From: JAFGCR01 sp964538225
Lineage (GTDB): Bacteria; Patescibacteriota; Gracilibacteria; UM-FILTER-43-11
Assembly (NCBI GenBank): GCA_964538225.1
Contig: CAZIDW010000032.1
Coordinates: forward strand, 1-13,496
Reading direction: 5' to 3'
DNA: 13,496 nucleotides
The position numbers were made by a program, and so were the translations under genes. Below the pieces are notes generated by a model, which saw nothing but the letters and a program-made list of their open reading frames with translations, was not told the origin of the DNA and ran no database searches. Positions 1-6,684 of this stretch are shown here, piece after piece (position 1 is the first letter of the stretch; the number at the start of each line of letters is the position of its first letter).

Positions 1-2
1 GT

Positions 3-1634
3 CCTCTGCGCCAGGTCTGGAACAACACGGCCTTCCTGTCACTGGAAGACGTGTGGCAGGTCGGGAAAGACATCATGGAATGGAACAGCCGGCGCCACAA
101 GCGCAAAACAGCCGACCATGCCGGCCGGCTGGGGTCGGCCCTGTTTGAGAACATGCCGTTTTTAAACGACATCGGCTTGGAAGCTGAAGCCCGCCGCCAG
201 AAAGCGGAAGCCGAAGAGGTGAACGAATGGAAAAGCCGCCTGGAAGGCAAAGACGCCTGGCAGCTGCTGGAGATCGTCAAAGACATCGCGCACGCCGTAG
301 ACCCCAACAAAGACCAGCTCAAGGCGGTGTTAAGAATCCTGGCAGATAAGGGGCGCATCAACTGGCGGGACAAAAACATGTGGATAGCCCTCAATAAACT
401 GCAGAGCGCCACGCATCTTTCCCCCAACGATGAGGTTATTCTGGGCAACTCGAGCATCCTGAGAGAAAAACTGCACACGGCTTTCGGGGAAATATGGGAT
501 TACGATGAATATCTTACACTTGAACGGAATAATGAAAGCAAATACGAAAGCTCCAAAAAAGAGCACATGGATTCCATCCACAAAATCCAGCGCTCCATCG
601 ACCAGCGGCTGGAAGCCCTCTTTAAAGCGGGCAAAGACGCGGAGCCCATGGAATACGAGGCGCTCCTGGAATATTCCATCATGAACGGCAAATGTTATTC
701 AGAAGCCATCATGTTTTACCTGATCGCGGGCATGGCTAAAGGCATCCTGTCGCCGGACCGCCCCATGGTGCTGGACAAATACCTGAACAAATTCCCCACC
801 ATGGAATACGTGACCGAGGATTACGCGCCCAAAAGCCAAAAACAGGCGCAAAAATTATGCAAAACGCATTTTAAGGAGGATTACAAAAACGGGAAAGTGG
901 GTGCTGATTTTAAAAATTATTACTGGACAGTGATGCAGAATTCCAAAGAGGTGCTGGAGCGCGTGCGTGCCTCTTCCACGGAACGGGAATGGGACCATGA
1001 CTGGAGCCGCGGCATCGCCGCCATGTGCGACAGCGCCAGTATGCGGACGTTCCTATCCGGTAAATCCGGTGAGACGGTCACCAAAACCACGGGCATGGAA
1101 AACATGTATGTGGGAATGCTGCAGTGGTTTGAAGAAAACGCCGTCAGTCCCGAATCCAGGAACTGGCGCCCTCAATTCTACCGCGCCCTGTCCGCTTTCT
1201 TGATGGCCGAAGGCATCCGCAACAAAGTGGCCTACCGGGACAACAAACTCTACCAGCGCGGCGAAGGCATTATGGGCAATACCGCGCGTGAAAGCGGTGT
1301 CAGCAACCATGGTGACTGGAATGTGGGCCAGCATGTGCAGAAAACACAGTCGTTCGTGAACACGTTCACGGACGGCCTGGCTGGCTTTTTCGCGCTCATC
1401 ACCGACACCGCCGGCGCCAGCGCGGCTGATCCGGAAGAAAAAGGAATAGCCGAAGACCACCTGGCCCGAATCCAGGCGTACCTGTCGCGTTTTCCTAAAA
1501 TCGCTGAACTGGCCGGAAGGCTGAGCACACTCAATGAAGTTTTTAATCACATAGACATCATTGTGGCCGGCATTCTGGATGAAGTGGATGACGCCACATT
1601 TTTAAAACGCATAACTGTCGTCGCGAAAAAATAA
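3..1634 (+). CDS. Large protein of unknown function, 5' end outside the window
   Basis: I do not recognise this protein. The reading frame is open from base 3 to the TAA at 1632-1634, so the true start is probably to the left; an in-frame GTG at 51 exists, but nothing marks it as a start. At least 543 residues are visible. They are mostly charged and predicted helical, with no signal peptide or clear membrane span in the visible part. Tryptophan and aromatic residues are common in the middle (around WDHDWSRG and NWRPQFYRA), and the C-terminal third has a Gly/Asn-rich stretch followed by an Ala-rich, moderately hydrophobic one. No catalytic motif, Walker box or metal-binding cluster is evident. 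It converges on priA, with 96 bases between the two stop codons occupied by a palindromic element. It may be the end of a much larger CPR-type protein. That it is coding is near certain, because the frame is long and the codon use even; the function is open. Confidence 0.85.
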   Translation, partial: PLRQVWNNTAFLSLEDVWQVGKDIMEWNSRRHKRKTADHAGRLGSALFENMPFLNDIGLEAEARRQKAEAEEVNEWKSRLEGKDAWQLLEIVKDIAHAVDPNKDQLKAVLRILADKGRINWRDKNMWIALNKLQSATHLSPNDEVILGNSSILREKLHTAFGEIWDYDEYLTLERNNESKYESSKKEHMDSIHKIQRSIDQRLEALFKAGKDAEPMEYEALLEYSIMNGKCYSEAIMFYLIAGMAKGILSPDRPMVLDKYLNKFPTMEYVTEDYAPKSQKQAQKLCKTHFKEDYKNGKVGADFKNYYWTVMQNSKEVLERVRASSTEREWDHDWSRGIAAMCDSASMRTFLSGKSGETVTKTTGMENMYVGMLQWFEENAVSPESRNWRPQFYRALSAFLMAEGIRNKVAYRDNKLYQRGEGIMGNTARESGVSNHGDWNVGQHVQKTQSFVNTFTDGLAGFFALITDTAGASAADPEEKGIAEDHLARIQAYLSRFPKIAELAGRLSTLNEVFNHIDIIVAGILDEVDDATFLKRITVVAKK

Positions 1635-1670
1635 AAACGTGCAAATCTATAATCTATTATGGATTCCATT

Positions 1671-1721
1671 GTGGATTCTATCGTGGCGTAAAACAACCAT
1701 TGGATCCACGACAGAATCCAC
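1671..1721. repeat. Palindromic element 1 between convergent genes (probable terminator or dispersed repeat)
   Basis: Two 16-base arms, GTGGATTCTATCGTGG (1671-1686) and CCACGACAGAATCCAC (1706-1721), are complementary at 15 of 16 positions around a 19-base loop. The one mismatch (A1680 with C1712) becomes a G-U pair on the minus strand, so RNA reading through the 3' end of priA would fold best. There is no strong T-run. Bases 1680-1709 recur at 5574-5603 with one difference. It could act as a shared terminator for both convergent genes, as a mobile palindromic repeat, or as both. Confidence 0.7.
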
Positions 1722-1730
1722 GACTGATAT

Positions 1731-3938
1731 TTAAGTCGTATGAACCGGATCCACATCAATGCGCCAGCCTTTGGGCGGCTTCCAGTGCTTAAATACGATG
1801 CCGGGCTTTTCTGAGCGTAACAGTACGTGGTAGTAATAACGGTTGGACATTTTGGGAATCAGTGCCGGCGCGCTCACGATCGTCACATCCAGGTCATTGG
1901 TTTTAAAAATATCCTCCAGAACTTCCTGTTCCTGCCGGATATAGGCGGACAGTTTTTTCTCATCCCGGCCTGTGACCGTGAACTTGATCATCCGGCTGAA
2001 CGGGGGGTATCCCAGGGATTGGCGCTGTTTCAGTTCGTTTTCAATGAAATCCGTGTACGCGTACTCCGCGGCCTTTTTAAGCGTGGGATGTCCGGGGTTG
2101 TAGGTCTGCAGGACCACCTCTCCCCTCTCTCCACGGCGGCCGCACCGCCCCGCCACCTGCGTCAGCACCTGGAACAGGCGCTCGGAACTGCGGAAATCCG
2201 GCCGGTGCAGGCCGATGTCCGCCAGCACGATGCCGATGAGAGTAACACCGGGAAAATCCAGCCCCTTGGCGATCATCTGGGTGCCGATGAGGATGTCGTA
2301 ACGGCCTTCACGGAAATCCCGGTAGATCGGTTCGAACCCCGCTTTGTGCCGGGTAGTGTCCTTATCCGCCCGCGCCGCCCGCGCCTGCGGAAACATCCGT
2401 TTCACTTCCTCTTCCACCCGCTGGGTGCCGACTCCGACATGTTTGATATAAGGCGACCGGCATTCCGGGCACACCAGCTCGGGGGCTTTTGAGAAATTAC
2501 AGTAATGGCATACTAATTGATCGGCATATCGGCTATCGTAACTGGATGCCCGATCGAGCCTCGAGTTACGAAAAACGACATTTCGATGAAGCTTTAAGGC
2601 AATATCACAATACGGGCATTTTTCCGTATACCCGCAGTCCCGGCACACCACCGCATTGGCCAGGCCGCGCTGATTGACAAATAAGATGGTCTGTTCGCCA
2701 CGGTCCAGACGCTCTTTTATCTTTTTTTGGAGCAGATAAGAAAAAATGCTGAAATTCTTTTTCTTAAACTCCTCCCGCAGATCCGCCACATGGATGGCGG
2801 GAAGGTCCGCCTGATGGATCCGTTCTTTCAGGGTCAGGTACTGGTATTCCCCCGCCCTGGCTTTATGGTAACTTTCCGCCGACGGGGTCGCGCTGCCAAA
2901 AATCAGCTTAGCTCCCCATAACTTTTTCATTTCTTCAGCCACACGCTGTGTGCGGTAATAAGGAGTGGATTCCTGCTTATACGTCCATTCATGCTCTTCA
3001 TCCAGAATCACCAGCCCCGCATCAGACACCGGCGCAAAAATAGCGGAACGGGAGCCGATGACAAGGGCGGCGTGACCGGTTTTGACCTTCCACCATTCAG
3101 CCAATCGTTCCCCGTCGCTCAGTTTGGAATGAAACACCGCGATATGACTCCCTAAAAAATCCTTAAAATAGCGGACGGTCTGAGGCGTCAGGGCGATCTC
3201 CGGCACCAGCAAAATCACCTGCCTGCCCGACTGGACTGTGGTCATGATCTCACGAAGATAGATCTCTGTTTTGCCGGAACTGGTCACCCCATGGAGCAAA
3301 ACCGGCCGGTTCGCCTTTTCGATGGTATTAAGCGCGGCCGCCTGTTCAGGTGTAAGGGTTTTCGAAAACGGCTTAAGGCTGAAAGCGCGGGGGTCGAAAG
3401 GCTTGTAAAGCGGTTCCGCAGTTTCCGAAACGACCCCTTTTTTCAGCAGGGTTTTTAAAGAAGCGGAGCTGAACCCGTTTGTTTTTTTCAGCTCATCGGC
3501 AGACACTCTCCCCGCTGACCGGATTTTTTCAAAGATCATCTTTTGCTTATCGCCCCGCAAAACAGGTTCTTTTTCTTCAGCTTTATAAAAAACACGGACC
3601 GGGGCTTCCACCTTGCCTTTCCAGAACGCGGCAGGCAGAAACAGCCGGAGCGCCCGTGCCAAAGAAGTCTTATAGTAACCCGCGATGAACCGGGCCAGTT
3701 CAATGGAGCGGGGATGTAAAGCGGGAGCGGCAAGCGCCCGGCGGACCGGTTTGATCTTATCCGCCGGCATATCTGAAGGCGGCTGGCCGGAAAGGCCGGT
3801 AACGACCCCTTTCAGAAACCGTTTCATAAACGGCACCTCCACAAAAGCCCCGACCGCGCACGGGCCGGTGACCTGATAAGTCAGTTCATTCTTGAATTCA
3901 CCCATTTTCCGGAAAACAATCACCTGCGCGTATTTCAT
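1731..3938 (-). CDS. priA: Primosomal protein N' (PriA), replication restart helicase
   Basis: PriA is a superfamily 2 3'-to-5' DNA helicase that recognises abandoned replication forks and starts reloading of the replicative helicase. The 735 residues show the full family layout. An N-terminal DNA-binding domain begins MKYAQVIVF. Walker A is HGVTSSGKTE (216-225), then LLVPEIALTPQT (243-254), the DEEH Walker B box (313-316) and GSATPS (348-353). The zinc-binding domain has eight cysteines (C432, C435, C441, C444, C477, C480, C490, C493), and helicase motifs follow at GTQMIAKGLDFPGVTL (552-567) and VAGRCGRRGERGEV (595-608). Spacings match E. coli PriA except between C444 and C477, which are 33 apart rather than 15. 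The extra 18 or so residues (about 454-474) are coded by a palindromic segment. The ATG at 3938 follows a TATAAT box by a short leader and has no Shine-Dalgarno sequence. Its 3' end faces the unknown gene on the plus strand. Confidence 0.97.
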   Translation of the reverse strand: MKYAQVIVFRKMGEFKNELTYQVTGPCAVGAFVEVPFMKRFLKGVVTGLSGQPPSDMPADKIKPVRRALAAPALHPRSIELARFIAGYYKTSLARALRLFLPAAFWKGKVEAPVRVFYKAEEKEPVLRGDKQKMIFEKIRSAGRVSADELKKTNGFSSASLKTLLKKGVVSETAEPLYKPFDPRAFSLKPFSKTLTPEQAAALNTIEKANRPVLLHGVTSSGKTEIYLREIMTTVQSGRQVILLVPEIALTPQTVRYFKDFLGSHIAVFHSKLSDGERLAEWWKVKTGHAALVIGSRSAIFAPVSDAGLVILDEEHEWTYKQESTPYYRTQRVAEEMKKLWGAKLIFGSATPSAESYHKARAGEYQYLTLKERIHQADLPAIHVADLREEFKKKNFSIFSYLLQKKIKERLDRGEQTILFVNQRGLANAVVCRDCGYTEKCPYCDIALKLHRNVVFRNSRLDRASSYDSRYADQLVCHYCNFSKAPELVCPECRSPYIKHVGVGTQRVEEEVKRMFPQARAARADKDTTRHKAGFEPIYRDFREGRYDILIGTQMIAKGLDFPGVTLIGIVLADIGLHRPDFRSSERLFQVLTQVAGRCGRRGERGEVVLQTYNPGHPTLKKAAEYAYTDFIENELKQRQSLGYPPFSRMIKFTVTGRDEKKLSAYIRQEQEVLEDIFKTNDLDVTIVSAPALIPKMSNRYYYHVLLRSEKPGIVFKHWKPPKGWRIDVDPVHTT
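2536..2571 (-). repeat. Palindromic segment inside priA coding an extra loop in the zinc domain
   Basis: Arms TCGTAACT (2536-2543) and AGTTACGA (2564-2571) are perfect inverted repeats. Between them lies a second, nearly perfect 12-base palindrome, GCCCGATCGAGC (2548-2559), separated from the arms by 4 bases on each side. Its one mismatch is a G-U pair on the priA coding strand. The segment codes for priA residues 457-468 and falls exactly where PriA is about 18 residues longer than E. coli PriA. This resembles in-frame palindromic insertions such as the Rickettsia palindromic elements, but that is analogy only; no homology is claimed. Confidence 0.6.
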
Positions 3939-3964
3939 AATTCTATTGTAAAGACTGAGCCTTT

Positions 3965-3970
3965 ATTATA
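3965..3970 (-). promoter_or_regulatory. Predicted priA promoter -10 box
   Basis: Read on the minus strand this is a perfect TATAAT, which places the transcript start near 3958 and gives a leader of about 20 bases before the priA ATG. No convincing -35 hexamer is seen at the usual distance; the sequence there is GT-rich followed by an A-run. It sits back to back with the plus-strand promoter at 4015-4043. Confidence 0.5.
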
Positions 3971-4014
3971 CGACCATTTTTTTTAAACACCAGCCCGCTC
4001 TCCTAAAAATGCTT

Positions 4015-4043
4015 TTCAAAAAATCATGGTTCTGTGCTAAAAT
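4015..4043 (+). promoter_or_regulatory. Predicted promoter for the PilC-N-motif membrane protein
   Basis: TTCAAA (4015-4020) lies 17 bases before TAAAAT (4038-4043), which is preceded by an extended -10 TG (4035-4036). Transcription would begin near 4050, only about 14 bases before the ATG at 4064. This matters for the start choice: an in-frame GTG at 4034 would fall inside the promoter, so ATG 4064 is preferred. Confidence 0.5.
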
Positions 4044-4063
4044 ACATTAAAATAAATATACAT

Positions 4064-5545
4064 ATGAAATTCGCCTACACGGCCCTTACCAAGGACAGCA
4101 AAAAGATCACCGGCGTTTTAGACGCGGAAAGTCAGGAAGCGGCCCAGGCCCAGCTCCATAAGATGGGGGTGGCCATCATTTCCGTAAAGGAGGTCTCGGA
4201 AGAGGAATACGAACGGCTGAAAAAAGAACAGAAGACCACTCAGGAAAGCAAAGGCATCAAGACCTTCACGTTCCTGGGTATCGACCCGAACGGCAAAGAG
4301 GTGGAAGGCACCATCGATGCCATGGACGCTTATTCGGCGTATAAACGCCTGAGAAGAGAGTACCAGTTCGAAGTGCGGAAACTCTACCCGTCCGGCGCTA
4401 CGGATGCCGAGATCCAGAAAGCCAACGGCCAGCTTTTGGGATTTGAAGCCAAACTGGAAAGCGAAGGACCGGAAGGAGGCAGGGCGGCAGAAAAAGCGGC
4501 AAAAGAAGCAGAAACCGAAGAAGAGGTCAACAAGGAGATCATCAAAGAAGTGGATAAAGTGGTTATCAGCGCCAAAAAAGCCCTGGAGGAACATAAAGAC
4601 CTGTACAGCCAGGAGCTCCTGAAAGAAATCATGAACACTTTGGGCGAACTCCAGCGCGTCCGCACCAGTAACAACATCAAACACATCACCGAGGTGACCA
4701 ACGACCTCTACGCGCTGATCAGCAACCCCGATAAACTCGAAGAAGGCGCGGAAAACGAGGAATATAAATCCATCCTGAACACCATCCAGGAGAGCGCGCT
4801 GGTAAAAAAGGATTACCGGCTTTACAGTAAGGCGCTCAAGATGACCGGGGTCAAAAAAGTGTTCGAAGGCATCAGCCGGAAACTGAAAAGCATGACTGAG
4901 ACGAGCGAAGAAGAAGAAAAAAAACCGGGAATACTGACCAAACTCAAAGACAGGATGCATTCCTTTCTGGAGGCGCGGAGCGCAAAAAAACACGCCGCCC
5001 TGGCGAAAAAGGCAAAGAAGCCCAAAGGGCGCCTGGCTGTTTTTTTGGAACACCTGGGAGCCTATTTCAAGACCACCAGCCCCATCCTGAAAAAAACCCG
5101 TTACAATGAGCTGAAACAAGCGTTCAAAGCCCTGTTTAAGAAAGAGAAACCGCAGGAAGCTGCCGCGGAAAAACCGGAAGAAGCCGCCGAAACCGGCGCA
5201 GAACCTGAAAAGGCTGTAAAGGCGGAAGAAAAACCCGTCAAACCCAAAAAGGATTTCACCCGCCTGTTTGTGGAGATCGACAGTTTCGCGGGCTGGCTGC
5301 TGTGTTTTTACATCATCTACTTTTTTCTGGTGGGGTTTTCGCTGGAAAAAAGAATCGGCCTCGACCCGGAATTCATTGTAAAGACCCTGAAGTCTCCCCT
5401 GCTTTTAAACATCACGATCTTCCTTCTGATAATCCACTTCGCCCTCCGCATGAAAAACCTGCACTTCCGGCAGAACGCCCTGGCCACCCTGTTTCTGGTA
5501 GTCTTCAGCCTGGGGTTTTACGTCCTGCTGGTCATCAACTTTTAA
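4064..5545 (+). CDS. Membrane protein with two PilC/GspF N-terminal motifs
   Basis: This is a 493-residue protein of unknown role. Residues 1-45 fit the short motif that opens PilC/GspF inner-membrane proteins of type IV pilus and type II secretion systems (F3, Y5, A7, G17, A21, S23, A26-A27, L31, G35), and residues 66-108 fit it again (F68, F70, G72, G77, G82, A86, A92, L96). The helical PilC core does not follow. Instead there is a Glu/Lys/Ala-rich, probably coiled helical region (about 115-395). Three C-terminal membrane spans come next, at about 408-426, 444-462 and 472-491, leaving a very short tail. With the N-terminus lacking a signal sequence, the long charged part is probably cytoplasmic. 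The motif assignment is by eye. No pilus or secretion gene is in the window. The start at 4064 is chosen because it begins the first motif exactly and lies just after a promoter; there is no Shine-Dalgarno sequence. Confidence 0.85.
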   Translation: MKFAYTALTKDSKKITGVLDAESQEAAQAQLHKMGVAIISVKEVSEEEYERLKKEQKTTQESKGIKTFTFLGIDPNGKEVEGTIDAMDAYSAYKRLRREYQFEVRKLYPSGATDAEIQKANGQLLGFEAKLESEGPEGGRAAEKAAKEAETEEEVNKEIIKEVDKVVISAKKALEEHKDLYSQELLKEIMNTLGELQRVRTSNNIKHITEVTNDLYALISNPDKLEEGAENEEYKSILNTIQESALVKKDYRLYSKALKMTGVKKVFEGISRKLKSMTETSEEEEKKPGILTKLKDRMHSFLEARSAKKHAALAKKAKKPKGRLAVFLEHLGAYFKTTSPILKKTRYNELKQAFKALFKKEKPQEAAAEKPEEAAETGAEPEKAVKAEEKPVKPKKDFTRLFVEIDSFAGWLLCFYIIYFFLVGFSLEKRIGLDPEFIVKTLKSPLLLNITIFLLIIHFALRMKNLHFRQNALATLFLVVFSLGFYVLLVINF

Positions 5546-5569
5546 ATTCAATTGGGATTCTGTTACGGA

Positions 5570-5617
5570 TTCGATCGTGGCGTAAAACAACCATTGAATC
5601 CACTATCCACAATCGAA
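5570..5617. repeat. Palindromic element 2 between co-directional genes
   Basis: Arms TTCGATCGTGG (5570-5580) and CCACAATCGAA (5607-5617) pair at 10 of 11 positions around a 26-base loop. The mismatch (C5576 with A5611) is a G-U pair on the minus strand. Bases 5574-5603 match 1680-1709 at 29 of 30 positions, including the loop, while the outer arms differ in sequence yet still pair. It lies 24 bases after the stop of the upstream gene and overlaps no recognised gene. It could be a terminator, but no T-run follows on the plus strand. Confidence 0.65.
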
Positions 5618-5630
5618 AAACTCAGCTCTC

Positions 5631-5659
5631 TTGTAATCAATGATGAGCTTTGATAGGAT
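5631..5659 (+). promoter_or_regulatory. Possible promoter for the cysteine-repeat/surface-protein pair
   Basis: TTGTAA (5631-5636) and TAGGAT (5654-5659) are separated by 17 bases, each matching four of six consensus positions. They would give a leader of about 24 bases before the ATG at 5690. The candidate lies directly downstream of palindromic element 2, as expected if that element separates two transcription units. Confidence 0.35.
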
Positions 5660-5689
5660 ATTGATAACATTAACCACCCTGAAATAAAA

Positions 5690-6676
5690 ATGCTGCCGCC
5701 AAAAGGAAAAATTGTAAGCTGGGTCCTGTTCATTCTTTTGATTGTGGCGGTTTTTGGCGTGCTTGTGTTCCTGCAGAAACGCGCCCGGGTGCCGGAAAAA
5801 CCCCCTGCCGCCCCCCCGTCCGTGACCGAAAAAGAGGAGGCCAAAGTGCCGGGCAAAGAATTCGTTAAACAGAAACTGACCGAAAAGGAAAAAAAGCGGC
5901 TGGACAACGAAGCCCTTTCGAAAGCCATCCAGACCGGGAAAGGCTGCGAAGCGATCACCTTCGACCCCGCGGTCCGCCAGCGGTGCGAAGACACCCTGGC
6001 GTACAACGAAGCGCTCAGAAAAAGCGACGAATCCCTGTGCCGGCAGATCCACGATGAGGCAATGCAGCAGAAATGCCTGGACGCCCTCTACTCCCGTCTG
6101 GCCATCCGGGCGCTGGACACGGAGCTGTGCCGCCAGATCAGCGATGAGGATCTGAAACAGGAATGCATAGACCGCATTCAGGCCACGTTCGGCCGGACCG
6201 CCAAATCCGCCGCCACCTGCGACGGCATCGAAGACCCGGTCCTCCGGCAGACCTGCCTGGACAACTTCCACTTCAGCCAGAGTATGGAAAGCCTGAACGA
6301 AGAAGACTGTGAGCAGATTATAAGCGGCCGGCTGAAAGAACGGTGCTTAAAAAGCGTGGCTAAAAGCAACGAGGTGATGGAAGTGGCCAAAACGCAGACT
6401 GAACGCACCTACCAGAGTCATGAGGAGATCATCAAAACCTGCACCACGGACGACTGCCGGGACGATGCCAATTACAACCTGGCCGGGATCAAAAAAGACC
6501 TCTCTTACTGCAACGCCATCAAAGACGAAGACAAACGCGACTACTGCGTTAAAAATCAGACAGTCAGCATCAACACCTATTATTTCCGGATGGCCACCTC
6601 TAAAAAAGACCCGTCCCTCTGCGATAAGCTTCTGGACAGCCAGCTGAGGTCGCTCTGTATTGAACAGGCCCAATAA
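5690..6676 (+). CDS. Membrane-anchored protein with 30-residue cysteine-pair repeats
   Basis: This 328-residue protein has an N-terminal membrane anchor (about 8-28: hydrophobic, preceded by lysines, with no lipobox cysteine), a Pro/Glu/Lys-rich linker (31-70) and an extracytoplasmic helical repeat domain. Cysteines occur in pairs: 86/99, 117/129, 147/159, 177/189, 207/219, 274/286 and 311/323. Within a pair the spacing is 12 (13 in the first), and from pair to pair it is 30 or 31 residues for the first five. A typical unit is LCRQISDEDLKQEC followed by an Ile/Leu-Asp helix. Between 221 and 270 the rhythm breaks and one pair is closer (C251/C256). The regular spacing suggests a stack of helical hairpins each closed by a disulfide, a structural or binding scaffold outside the membrane (inference). 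The next gene begins 8 bases after the stop, so the two are probably co-transcribed. I do not recognise a named family. Confidence 0.85.
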   Translation: MLPPKGKIVSWVLFILLIVAVFGVLVFLQKRARVPEKPPAAPPSVTEKEEAKVPGKEFVKQKLTEKEKKRLDNEALSKAIQTGKGCEAITFDPAVRQRCEDTLAYNEALRKSDESLCRQIHDEAMQQKCLDALYSRLAIRALDTELCRQISDEDLKQECIDRIQATFGRTAKSAATCDGIEDPVLRQTCLDNFHFSQSMESLNEEDCEQIISGRLKERCLKSVAKSNEVMEVAKTQTERTYQSHEEIIKTCTTDDCRDDANYNLAGIKKDLSYCNAIKDEDKRDYCVKNQTVSINTYYFRMATSKKDPSLCDKLLDSQLRSLCIEQAQ

Positions 6677-6684
6677 ACCTGCTT

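Noticed and set aside
1655..1730. Integron attC-like recombination site
   Set aside because: The element is an imperfect palindrome with a folded strand, but it lacks the conserved GTTRRRY and RYYYAAC ends, and the genes around it face both ways instead of forming a cassette array.
4910..4925. Run of eight A as a programmed slippage site
   Set aside because: The frame is maintained on both sides and Lys/Glu-rich proteins naturally carry A-runs; a similar run in corA (12398-12406) is also in a normal frame.
4118..5119. 333-residue reading frame on the minus strand opposite the PilC-motif protein
   Set aside because: It is the shadow of a Glu/Lys-rich coding region: its protein is an improbable run of Phe, and the plus-strand frame has promoter, motifs and membrane spans.
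5602..5610. DnaA box / replication origin
   Set aside because: CTATCCACA is one base from a DnaA box, but it is single, lies within a palindromic repeat, and no cluster of boxes, dnaA or dnaN gene is nearby.
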